From Anisakis pegreffii (lineage: Eukaryota > Nematoda > Chromadorea > Rhabditida > Anisakidae): DNA of 64,000 nt. A program made the translations under genes and the position numbers. The notes under the pieces are model-generated. The model saw nothing but the letters and a program-made list of their open reading frames with translations, did no database searches and was not told the origin of the DNA. Below are positions 1 to 16,800 of the stretch, piece after piece (within the stretch, counting starts at the first letter, position 1; every line of letters starts with the position of its first letter). The stretch lies in the NCBI GenBank assembly GCA_035041965.1, contig JAPYMA010000114.1, positions 1 to 64,000 on the forward strand. Direction: 5' to 3'.

Positions 1-4192
<4,192 letters not shown>

Positions 4193-5122
4193 TGTGTGAT
4201 AATAGTAATGATAATAATGATGGTCATTGTTACAACGATAATGATACTTTTGTTTCGGTATTGATAGTGTTCGGTTAATGAGTCGGTTTCGATGATCACT
4301 CGCAGTCAGCTTACAATAATTGTTTCCCGATTTCGTTTCGTTTGCATTATTATTATTGTTATTATTATTATTGGTTTTATGAATATCTCATCAGTTCATT
4401 GTATTCGTCGCATTTTTTTTTCAAATAATTCCTTCTCGTTCTAAGCAATGAATGCAGTTCACACCACAAAAAACTGTTTGTTGATTCAGCTGTCTTGATG
4501 AGTTGTGCTTTCAGAGTTGTGTTTCAATTACTTAAGATGCATTTTGTTTGTCTAGTTGGAGATTTTCGGTGTTTGAATGAAGAAAGTGAATTGGTGAATT
4601 GAAGTTTGACGTGTTTTCATTACAATGTAGATAGGTATTTCATGCATATTCGTTGGTATGTGTTTGGGATTCACTTTGTTGTTTGAAAGGGTTATTTCAT
4701 GGAAAGATGAGGAGATTTCTCACGTTTCGGCTGCGAGAAAGCATCTCAGTTATTGTCTTTTAAAACGTTCAGAATTTTTGTGATTGTATTGATGAGTATG
4801 GTTGTTGAATTGGTACTGAATATTATAAGTTGTGACCCGTAGTGTTTGAGACTATCGAAATTTTGATACTTGATATCGAGTGTTTTAATTTGATTATGTA
4901 TATGCACTCTGTTTTGTTTCATATCGTTATCTTCTTCTTGAGATATGCTCTAATACATGTATGTATACATATAATCATTTTTGTCACCCTCAATTCTTGT
5001 TTAATTTCGTTTCCTTATCAGTTTTCAGTGATAACTGCATATTAGAAAGATAGCGTCTTACCGTTATTATTAATTAAGTTGTAGTCACAAGCAGTTCAAT
5101 TTTCTGCTGCATTCAATAAGTG

Positions 5123-5128
5123 AATAAA
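5123..5128 (+). terminator. Possible distal SRPK poly(A) signal
   Basis: AATAAA about 930 bases after the SRPK stop codon, the first perfect hexamer downstream. Nematode 3' UTRs are often shorter, and variant hexamers closer to the stop could be used instead, so this is only a candidate. Confidence 0.25.
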
Positions 5129-7180
5129 TAATAACTTGAATGTTTTATGATTATCGGTAAATTTGATATTCTGATGATACATTAAATGGTGTATCATTAC
5201 CATGAAATGTTGCCTATTATCGACTTATGTAATTATGAAATCATTTGTTGGTTTTTTTATCATTAGTATTGATATTATACTCATTCTTGAAACGATATTT
5301 TTATTCACGAAAATTTCAATTTTCATTTTGTCTTCTGCTTTCGTGTTACCATTTGAGTACTTGATCAAACCGTTAGATAAGTGAGATTATTATTTACGTC
5401 ATTTTCATATTCGATAAACAGGAACGGTTTTTGAAGATCTGAGTTGATCGGTGAAGTGGTGTTTTGTGAGGTGATACAATTGTTTGTGTGTGTGTCACAA
5501 TACGAATTAAAAAGTCGATTCGAAATTATTAGTGGAGGTGAGGAGAGGTGGTAGAGGTTGGAAAAAGAACGAATGGTGTCGTTTGATATGACAGGTAGAA
5601 ATTGTGGTTCAGTGGTTGCTTGGATTCAGTGAAAGTTTATTGTTGAAGTGACAAGATAAGAATGGTTAAGTGATAGCTGCTGGTAAGCTGGAACAAAACT
5701 CATTATCGGTAGCGTTTTGTGGGGTTGATGAGTGAACGATAACAATGAAGTGAATTGAATCGATCATCTGATCACAGTCTGGAATCTACTTGAAGCGGTA
5801 GACGTGAATTGAATTACTGTGAAACTAATGATTGATTTGGAAACTAATTTTTTGTTATAAAATTGAACAAATATTCATTTTGGGTAGATTAATTTTTTCA
5901 TCGTGTTATTTTCAGTTGTGCATGAATGAGCCAAGCTTTCGTGAGCCACTGATTATAGCATATGAAGAGAATCTTTCCCCTTATTGATGTGCGACGCTTC
6001 TGTAGTCTCTACCGAACCGATTGTATTTATTTCAATTATTATTACTACCATTTGATCATTATATGAATCCAAAGTTATTTTTTTAATGAATATGTTCTTT
6101 ACTCGAATTCTACTTGCTACTCTTCACATCTATATTATTATTTGTTCATTGACTGAATGGTCTAATGCAGTTAATGTTGTTAGTGTTCCAATGTCCAATG
6201 CCTATTGGTCTTGTGCTAAAGTTCTCGTGAAAGTGGTCACAGTTTTCGAAGACAGCTAATAAAAGTTGATTTGAAAGATATTTGCAGATTGCAAATTGAA
6301 ATGGAAACTGATCATGAATCATGATTGCTTTTTGGGAAGATTAGATTGAGTCTTAGTTTCGTTGCAACTAATTTTAAGCAAATAAAACTGCAAATTTCAG
6401 TAGAATATGAGCATTTTTACGTGCATGGTCTCATCTCGTCTCGTTTTATCTTCTCTCTCCATTTGCCATCTTAGATTAAGATTGCAATTGCATATGATTT
6501 TGCTGCTATTTTAATTTCAGCGTTTGATGGCTCGGTTAGGTTTCATCGTGAGATTTACTTATTCATCCTATGAATGAATGTCGTGCGTTCTTCTGGAATA
6601 ATTTATTCACAGAGTTGTTGCATTCTCAAAGAGCAGCCATCATCTTCATGTTTTATTCAGATTTATTCATAACAACGAATTGCTTTCGAAGCTTTCCTTT
6701 TCGATGAATTTCTCTTTGTAAAATTTTATTTGAAACGACGAACTCGAATTGTTTTGTGTTGACTGACGCGCATTTTGTGTTGGTTTCGTTGTTATGAATT
6801 GATATCTTATCGGCATTATGATTATTACCATTTTTGTTTGTATTATTATTATCATTACTATCATCATTATTGATACTTCCGTGTTTGTTATCGTTATCAC
6901 AACGCTGTCATTATTTTCGCGTTCGATCGCCCGAGTAGCGCTTCATTAAATCCTATGGTTTTTACATGTATTTGCTCGTGTTCTGTTTGGTGATTATTAT
7001 CCGTAAACAACTCGTATTATCATATATTAATATAGATTTGGAATTGTTGTATTCTATCGACAATGTTTTTGATCATTGATCATTTTTATTGTTCAAATGA
7101 ATGCTTTGTTTTAAGCTTTTATTCCCATATTTATCACATTTTATACTTATTTCATTGTTGACATTTGGGTCGTCAACTTT

Positions 7181-7422
7181 GATTATTATTATTATTATGA
7201 TTATTATTGTAATCATTATTATTATCATTATTTTTTCTTGATGGTTTTACGCATATTTGTTCAAATAATAATTGATATTATGCTTGCAGTTATTATTGTT
7301 ACCGTCAGAGGTATAATAATTATGAATGTCGTTTTTATTGCCATTATTATCGGTATTACTGCTATTATTATATTAATAATATTACATTTCTTACTGTTAT
7401 TATTATCATTATTATTAATATG
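7181..7422. repeat. ATT-type simple repeat tract
   Basis: Imperfect (ATT)n runs interrupted by ATC and GTT triplets, densest at 7181-7232 and 7352-7422. They create spurious Ile-rich frames on both strands. Confidence 0.85.
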
Positions 7423-8460
7423 AACGCATTTTTTGAGGATTATTACAACAAGGAAATTGGGTTTTGTTCGTTCATTTGTTTGTTTTCGATTGTATTTTTT
7501 CAGTCCCATCTAAAGAATAAAATTTCTTCTTACAGTTCAGTTTTTGAAACGTCAAACATTATTTCTCTCTGTTTTATATCATACATTGAACGTGAACCAG
7601 TTAATCCAGCTGAAAATGATAATCATTTTGGAATGTGTCTGAATATATATTGATTGATCAGCAAATAGATTTGTGCACTGATGAATGCTGCAAATGATTT
7701 GTGCATATTTCAGAATGGCTTTATTCGCATATTCGTATTGATAGGCGTCGTCATTGTAAAATGGTGATGAGGAAGAGAAGTAATGATTAAACGAGTGAAT
7801 GTGAAACGGAAATAAATGAACAATGCAAAAAAATGAACGAAAAGTTAACGGAAGAGGAAATTTTGTGGTCGGCGTTAAATTCGGCGATTTCGTTTAAAAT
7901 GTCACATTTCCAATGAATAATATGGCAAAATTTGGTGATGTTTAACACGAAGAATCGAGTGAATTCACCTCGAACTGAGTCATCATCACTAAATTATGTT
8001 AACATTACAGCAGCACATCCGTTGCCAATCATCGCCATCAGTCAACACAACAATTCTTTAACTCCACTATGTGACTAATCAAATAATTCCGCTTTCTACT
8101 CGTTGGAATGTAACCGTTGCTCTCTAGAGTCAACTTGAAACTTGATCAATACTGATCAGCTATTGATTTGATCTTAGCTAATCAATATTGACCAGCTAGA
8201 AAAAATTGATCTGAACGTAAAGAAACCTGGTTGAAACCTGGGTCGAACACCTCAGATCTATAGAATATGATCTCTCTACATTTTAGTCTATAACTGGATA
8301 TGGAGGCGTCGTGAGTGAACTGAACACAACTGGACTTCAAAATGTCATATATTTTTTTGAATTTATTCATTCAGTTATTCAATAATGATATCACATGACA
8401 ATTAATTGAATTAATGATATTTTATCAATAAATTCATCAAACATTACCATATAACTATTT

Positions 8461-8528
8461 ATTTATATATGTATATCTATATATAAATATGTATGTATGT
8501 ATTTATATATGTGTATGTATGTATATAA
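8461..8528. repeat. TATG/TA simple repeat
   Basis: Alternating TATA and TATG/TATGTG units over about 68 bases; low-complexity microsatellite. Confidence 0.85.
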
Positions 8529-10584
8529 CTGTAATAAATAAACAATAATTACACACGCATTAACAATGAAAAGTGTTCGACTGAGGATTACGTTCGAAAC
8601 AACAACAGAATAACAATAACAACAACAACGATGATCAGTATAAATTAGTGATCCATAAAGCATTTCCAAGATGTTTTTAAATGAAGCAACGCATAAGCTC
8701 AGTGCACATTGATGAGAAGTATTCTAAACGATTGAAATCCAAAGAACGGAGCGAAAACAAACGAAGAGATGAATAAACACCAAACAAAGTCCAATTCAAT
8801 TATTAAAGTAAATAAATAAAAAACATAAATGTTAATCACTCTCACATCTTCCCTTCGTTTCAATAAACTATTCGAATAGTTATCACATTAGAATGAAATG
8901 AAATAAATGAACGAATGAAAAAAATGGCAGTATGGTGTTAATAAGACATTTGAAACTAATCAATTAGTGCAACAATAGCCATTATAGCATAAAATTTATT
9001 TATTTGATTGAAACATTTTGTAGGTTAGTTTATTCAGGATGCCAAGGACAACAAGGCACGCTGATGAATATCCTTCAATCTCTTTGCGATTTGTTCGAAG
9101 AGTCACTTTTGTTTGAATGATCAATTTAACGATTCGTGCATTCATGAATCTGAGAATTAATTCAAAATTCAAACGCATTTCGATCGAAAGATACCCATTC
9201 TGTCTGCATTCAGCATGGAACAAATGGAGTGAGTAATAAATGCTTTAGAAGCGATATGTATTATAAGTTACAATCAGTTCATAGAAAATGGATGAACGAG
9301 AAGAATATTTACATCAGTATTGCATTCGATCATCGATTCTTATCTCATCTTATCACCGGCTTCTTAGATTTTTTTGATTGATTCGCTCACAGCAATAATA
9401 CAGATTTTCAAAATCAAAACAAATTCAATAATCCTGAACTACGAAAATTGACTGCCTAAAAAAGAACCGGTGATGCTAAACACCAACTGCCAGCGTATAA
9501 ATGAACTCGTGTGTATGTGTGATAACAAAACACAACGAAAGAAAGAAACAAGAACTTATACATACAATATCACGGAATATTGCTTTTGTTAGGAGTTCAT
9601 TTTTCAATGTGCAATAAAGGAAAATGAATGAATTTTTGAGGAATCCTCCCAAAGCAGCCTCAGTATTATTTGATTGTTATTGTTGAAATTGTATCGTAAG
9701 ATAACTGCGACGTTGACGATATGCAACTATCAACGACACGAACAGTTTGAGATTATCAAAGGCAGCATCAGTTCGATTTTCTAACAGTCATAATTTGAAA
9801 TTTTTGAAACATTTGAAAGTCCCAAAAAATGTCTAGTTTGCATACTCGTTCGCTGCCATAATCTGGATTGATTATTAATTATTCAAATAAATCAGGTCAT
9901 TTAACTGTAAAATAGTGCAAAGGAAGGAAAATAATCGCAAAACTTTTATCGTGAAATGTTGTCAATTTGCCTAAAAAATACTTATGAATATATATTGAAA
10001 TGATGTGGAGGTTAGGTATAGGAAGATAAATAAATGCATGACATGTTGAAGAGAGACCAACCAATAACAAAAACTATCATATATGTAGTTGAAATTTTAC
10101 GGTTTTCGGTTCAGTGCTTTTTTATTCCGAATGGGCAATGGGCATGAGCTTCGATGATGAGAATATAATCACCCAAATGGTCACTTGATTAGTGATACTG
10201 AATGATGAATGATGAAATAAATACTAATATCAGTATGGGTGATACCGATAATAATCATAACAACCATAACAATAATATTATAGTAATTGGTTTTATTATT
10301 GTTACTGAATATTATTTTGTTCAGTGTGGAGAGATCGACAAAAAACGCACGAACAATGAGGAAAGGATGACAGATATTGTGGTATGAATAATAAATATAT
10401 GTATATACATATATGATGAATAAAAGCTGTGATGAATCGAAGATGAAGCGACCCGCATTTGATTGTGTGATATTACATGGAAGGGAAGTGGAATATTGCT
10501 TTTACTGTACACTGTAAATGGTCGTTACGGACGAGTGACACTGTTTGCGGCGCTGCTTCTCAATGGCGGTCGGGGAGACTAAAA

Positions 10585-10590
10585 TTTATT
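10585..10590 (-). terminator. Likely tir-1 poly(A) signal
   Basis: On the minus strand this reads AATAAA, 73 bases past the TGA stop at 10663-10665. The position is typical for a nematode 3' end. It supports 10663 as the end of the coding region in at least one transcript. Confidence 0.5.
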
Positions 10591-10662
10591 ATAATCATAA
10601 TAATGAATGACATTCAATTTCTCATAATGAATAGTTGCATGGTCAATAATCAACGCGATTGA

Positions 10663-10839
10663 TCAATAAACGAATGGAATAAAGAGTAATATCGTTATTA
10701 CCGTACAGTGGTGATTCGAAGGATCGATCTGTTGACGTGTTATTGAGCACTTTTGTGTGGCTGCACTCCGCACATTCGACGATGCCCATTTTGTGGTTGG
10801 AACTCGTCGCTGACTCGACGTACTTGATGACACTGACGA
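10663..10839 (-). CDS. tir-1: tir-1 last exon: Ser/Thr-rich tail
   Basis: After AATTTCAG the frame reads [20 protein letters not shown] and on to a TGA at 10663-10665, 58 residues in phase 0. A Ser/Thr/Arg-rich tail after TIR is also found in C. elegans TIR-1. The last 14 residues turn hydrophobic ([12 protein letters not shown]). A donor-like ACG/GTAATA at 10702/10701 lies just before them, so another transcript may splice out there and end elsewhere. Confidence 0.75.
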   Translation of the reverse strand, partial: SSVSSSTSSQRRVPTTKWASSNVRSAATQKCSITRQQIDPSNHHCTVITILLFIPFVY

Positions 10840-13800
10840 CTGAAATTCTTTGATATTAATAGTGCTTATGCATTCCTAATAAAACTATTGAAATCAGTAA
10901 ATGACACACTTGTTGTTGGCATGTGCTCGGTGTCCTATTCAGTTCACCCTTGATGAAACGCTCAACTTTATCCATACACGCTTCTTGATAGTCATGAACC
11001 CACCGAACACCGTTATACTTCGTTATTGGTCTTATGTCTGGCGGTATTTCAGTATCTTCCGCCGGAAATTCGAAATGTTGATCGAATATTGGGATCACAT
11101 TCTTGTGGTGTTCGAAGGCACATCGTAACTGAAATTCAAAATTATCATTGACACTCTATACTTTTCCAAAATATAATGCATGTACGAATTAAAAAGTGAC
11201 GCATGAATAATGACAATATAGACTGAATTAATTGTTGAATGCAGAAGAAATCTGACTTAAAAAATGAATCAATTCAACGGGGAAATGTACCTCTTTATGT
11301 ATCCAATCTTCACAGTTATGGTCATTAAAAAGTCGATCCAATGAATTTGGTGTTAGAACGAGTATAAAGTGTTTCGCAGCTTGAATATTCTTCAGTAGCG
11401 ATGAATCAAATTTACCAGCATATAATTTATCCACATCAATGAACACCTGAAATACCACATTAATCGTTGCATTAATAATCGACTGCCAGCAATATTTATG
11501 TATGTATAGCACCATCAAGATTCATAGTTTCGTCAGAATTCCACTTATGATAATGTTTATGATGAGCGATTTTTATTCTTTTGGATACGCAAAACCTATC
11601 CTCCAACGGATAATGTCCGTTTGAAATATTGGATGAACATAAAATATTCAATATTCAGTAAACGAACATAAAATCTATTCAAATAACAACAGAAAGTACG
11701 ATATTCAAAACAACGAAGCAATAAAATGATAATAATAACAGCAACAACCTTATATCCTCTCAACTGCAACAACACCTTAATTAAGCTTGCCAACTGATTA
11801 CCCGTACTTCTTCGATAACTTATGAAAACATCGATCTGTTTGCTAAGTATTGCAACTTCAATATCGTCAATGTGTTTGCTATCTGAAAAAGTTTATTTCC
11901 GTTTACTCGAACCTATGAAATCAGTTTCAATGCGTGCAAATTGCGATAATAATAAAGATAATAATAATAACAGTCATATCCATGCAATAATAAAACTTTT
12001 TATAACACTGATTTACATTATCACAATAACGATATCAACAAAGAGCAACATAAACAAAAATAACGAAACAATTTATTGGTAAGGAAATAACCTTGCAAAG
12101 CTTGACGTAACTTCAATCGATGAATAGGATTAGTGATGCCACAAACAGTTTTCATCATGTCATCAGTTAAGGATGGTAATAAATTACGGTTAAGACCCAT
12201 TCCAAGCATCTGATAGGTATAAACTGACAGTTCAGGACTCAGAGACATCAAAAATTGATCCAGTTGACTCTCATCGACACTGCCGTAATCTGCTGCTATC
12301 TATAAACAATTCAGCATTTGATGACTGACAACGGCTAATAAGTATCTAAGATTTGTGTGAAATAACATTCGAAACAGGACCGAACAGCAGCACAATTCAA
12401 TATTTTGAACGTTTTCTGCTGATTAATCACCTTTGATTAAAATATTTTGCTAACTTTCATCTAATCCAAAAAGATAATCAAATGCATAAAATTTATTAAG
12501 TGAGTGAAGCACAAAGACAGATGAAGAATGAGGAAAGTAAAAAAATAATAAGAACAATGAACTATGAAGAGAGATTATGATAAGAGAAGGTGATTGAATT
12601 GTGATAATCATATGATCAATGAAGGAGTTAGTAGTGGTATGATTCGATGGTGTCAAACGATTCATAAATCATGAGATCAATTATTGCCTTAATGCACTTA
12701 ATTTCGTTTGTTGATGTTAATTAACACAGTTGAATTATTGTCTCAGAGAGGACAGAACGCATGAATGTGCACACAAATAAATAGGTGATAAAATTGTTAA
12801 TGGCTATAATTCTTTCAAATTTATTTGACTGAAAAAAACTGAGACACACACAAAAAACACATTCTTATCATTACGGGAGAGTGGGAAAATATTTGTGAAT
12901 GTTGGTGATTGGTGTGATCTGATTTGGGTTGATTTTGAACACAATATTGGCAAGCTTTAGCATTTTTCTCGTATTTTCACCAATAAATTAGTTTGGAGAG
13001 AAGAAAATGAGATGACTTAGAAGGATCGATATTTGCTCATTTAAAAGCAAACATACAGAAGTATCAGTAAATGAAGATGAATGAACTCAATTTTTTCTTA
13101 AATTTCATGAAAAAATAATCCGCTAAATAAGCCAAATGAGCGCATGAATTCAGTTATTCATTGAGCAATTCGGACTGAAAAGAGGAAAATGAACGAGTCG
13201 AAAAACGTGTTGGTAAACAAATACATTTCAAATGATACGCTCAATAGAAGACGCACGTGTTAAGATGAACAAATGAATTTATGATTTGATCAGTGTAAAT
13301 ATTCATCTATTTACAAATAAGATTATTCAATCATACCGAATGAATACTACTGACTCAAAAAATTTCGAAAAGATAAAATGCATCAATGAAGCAAACCCTT
13401 CGTAATAGCAATTTCAAAACCAACAAAACACCAACCTTAAGGCTTTCCAATTCTCGAATAAATCGTTTCCTATGTAAGGCGGATGTCATTTGTAGATCCT
13501 GCTCCAACTCCTTCTCGGTTAACAGCAGCAACAAATCACCATCAACCATATGTTTCGCGAATGCCTCAGCGTACGATTCAAAACCGATCTACAATTGCAA
13601 CTTTAATTTGTTGAAATAACGAAAACAGCACTTGAATCTATGCTTTTGCTGAATATGAAACATCAATCAACAACTGTAATGTTCCGATCGAATATTACTT
13701 CCAGACAACAACAACGATAATGGTGTGATAATAAAGTCGCATTGGTTCATCGTAACAGGAAGGAAATCAAGTATTTTGTACTTTTTTCATGTTTTCTTAT

Positions 13801-16800
13801 TTGGCAATAAAGTGTGATCGTCATCATATTAGTGGGTGGATGGTCCGGTGATGAACTTTCAATGTTATTATTGAAGAGTACACTAAGGAACAATAAATTT
13901 TCAGTCACTCAGCATGCACGGAAATGAGAGCGAACATGAACATTTACGATTGAATTGTATTTGTGTGTGTGTGGGTGTGCTAGTACATATCAGAAGGTAT
14001 CATGATGGATTTGCGGTTTAATTATTGAAATTGTTGCATTTTGCATTTGACATTCTTAAAAGGAAACATTCTTTTGATGATTAGAGTGTGAAGAAAATAG
14101 TTGCAATTTGCAACACAATTAAATAAATATATGATTAAGGCATAAAATTCTCAACAACTGAATCACTCACTGCAAATTATCATTCCGTATTTATGAATAA
14201 AACGTTCTATATTTGTGAATTATGCACGAAAATAATCCGACTTTCATGGAAAATACACGCGATGCTAACGATGATACATCAGCACGATGAGAAAACGTTC
14301 TGATGATGAGAAATGCTCTTAGAACGGTCGCTGGCCGAAAAAAAAGAGGAACTTTTCGGACGTGCGGAAAGCGATAATACTTATGATTTCGTTTCTGGAG
14401 ACAAAAAATTTTCTCAAGTTCAGATAATTTCAAAAGCTCAAATTTTGCACAGTTCGAATAAATGAAAAATTTAGAAAACAAGGAGTTGCATGACTTTATG
14501 GAAATTCCGATAACTTTCTGAAGAAATTCGAATCTGTTCGATCAAAATGAGAAGGATGCGAACAAAAAACATACGAATAACTAAGAATATATTTTCGATC
14601 TTTCGGTTAGTGGAAGCTCCAAATTTGTGAAACTATACAGAGCAGAATTTGCGTTGTAGTTGTTTCGAAAATTTTGTAAACTAGAAAATTGATGGATGGG
14701 TGGACAGATATCTAATGAATACAAAAGTGCAAAAATGTCGGAAGTTTGAGGCATCAGTTGAGTGAGTGTAACTGTACAGTTGTTCAATGAGCAGTTTTGA
14801 GGTGCAACATGCAAAATGACCTATAAACATAAGATGGACCATGTAACTTGATGGATCAACTGAACAATTTCATGTTCTGTTGCTTATCGATGAACGCTTT
14901 TCTAGTCGATAGCATTGCACCTGTATGGTAGTGCGCCATGAAAGTTGTTACTGTTTACTTAAAAGTTAATATTTTATCAGTTCTTGAATGTACTCAGAGT
15001 TGCCTTGGTGACGGTTTTGACGTCGAGTCACGAGACTGTACTCAAAACTGTGCGGTGCGTGCGCTTCTTGAGAGGACATTTGCCTGACGAGAGTTTACGT
15101 GGAATGTAACAGCAGTAATTGAAGATGACATTCACCTTCTTGACCCAGTATTGAACATCAGCAATCGTCCAACAAGGCACTTGTTGCGTTAGCTTATACG
15201 GTACTTCTTCGCCGATTACGGTAAGCGCCTCACTCGCAAATTTGGCGGCCACTTCATCCGGACTTGACGCGACTTCTTTCAAAGCAGCTATCGCACCGAT
15301 CTCCTGAAATTGGCCAGTTGATTGATTTTTTTCATTTGAATCAAATACCTAATCATCACTGGTGATATTTTGAGCATTATTATTGATATTAACGTTTGAA
15401 TGTTGATTTGGTAAAACATCGATTCAGGATTTGTTTTTCATTGGACTCGCATCAACATAGTTCGAGAGCCATATTATTATTTTCGGTACGTACACATCCC
15501 AACAGCGCAATAGGCTCAAACTCAGCAAAATTAGTCACAAGTATTCCAAAAGTTTAGCTCACAACTGCATACAGCTGAATTTAACGTGACTACTATTAAA
15601 CAAAACCAATTTAAGAAAGTATGGGTCCTAATCCGATGATTAGAGTACGAATCTATTACGAAATTTGTCGTTAGTGTAGAGTGGTACGAACAGTTCCATG
15701 CGTCGCTTCAAATTTGTTTGCAGAAGTTTCTTTATTTTGGATGCCGTGGTGTTTCTTTTACTCGCGATGTAACGATTTCGAATCATCGGATTTTGATCCA
15801 TTCATCATTTTTGTCATTATTAAATACGAAGTGACGGTGAGGAAAAATTGGACAGCTTTGGTAAAAACATGAGAAAGGCGTAGATGGGTGGGTGATTTGA
15901 TCATAACAACGTTTTTTCTTCTCGAGTTTCCACAATAAAATGGCTGTCAATAGCTGTGAACATATTCCGTTAAATCGTTGAGTTTTGTTTTGAGACAATT
16001 GATCATACAATATTGATCTCATAATCTTTACAAAATCACATTCACTGTAAACATATAATGACACGGTATTGTTGGATGCTTGTTTATGTTTTGTTAAGCA
16101 GATTGGCATTTAGCTGAGAAGTCAGACGTATTTCAGCAGCAGCAAATTCTTAATGCGAATTCAGCAATAATCGTTCACTGCACTAGATGAATGATTTTCT
16201 TTGCAGCAAGCGCGATATTTATGGTAAATGATATATCTGTGTTCCGTTAGTCGTATTCAGTTAATTTGATCAATTAGAGCAGAGTAATTTTTGGTTTCCT
16301 CAAAAATTCTCACATAAAGAGCAGTTAATTGGAACAGTCCGTGATGGGTACTTCTAATGGAAAAAACTATTGCACTTACGAATAATCACTAAATTCGTAC
16401 TTCGTACTTTGAACGTAAAGTACCAAAAAAAAACTCCTGTACTTAATTGAATTCAGACAGCAGCTGCTGGGATTATTCTTCAGACATTATGAAACAACGA
16501 CGTGAAAAATGGTATAGGAAGCGTATATTGGGCTATTCAATTTAATATGACTACGAAAGCAATGGCACTGGAAAAATGAATGTAAGTTCCCACATTGTTT
16601 ATATATAAATAATTTCATTTCACCACACACCAACGAAAGCTCATAGAATCATAAAAACAGAAATTGCAAACAGCAACAGAAATTTTTCATAGACTTGTCG
16701 CTGCAAATTTTCTGCATTTTCTTTGTTCGTTCTGTGTTTGTGAAAAGTTTATTGCGCCTAAAAAGGATGAAGTGTGGGGAGAAATGAAAGCGATGGGATT

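Larger units (their letters stand above)
4193..10584. other. Convergent intergenic region between SRPK and tir-1
   Basis: About 6.4 kb holding the SRPK 3' UTR (length unknown; the first AATAAA seen is at 5123-5128) and then AT-rich DNA dominated by ATT, ATC and TATG simple repeats. Open frames are short and low in complexity (runs of Ile, Leu, Asn). I see no conserved protein, no splice-consistent frame and no RNA gene. Confidence 0.6.

Noticed and set aside
6667..7653. Several Ile/Asn-rich frames on both strands
   Set aside because: They are produced by ATT/AAT simple repeats and have no protein-like composition.
10856..11098. Open frame continuing past the TIR exon to a stop at 10856
   Set aside because: A donor at 10909/10908 and a phase-matched Ser/Thr-rich exon at 10839-10663 give a better end; the read-through tail has no similarity to TIR-1.
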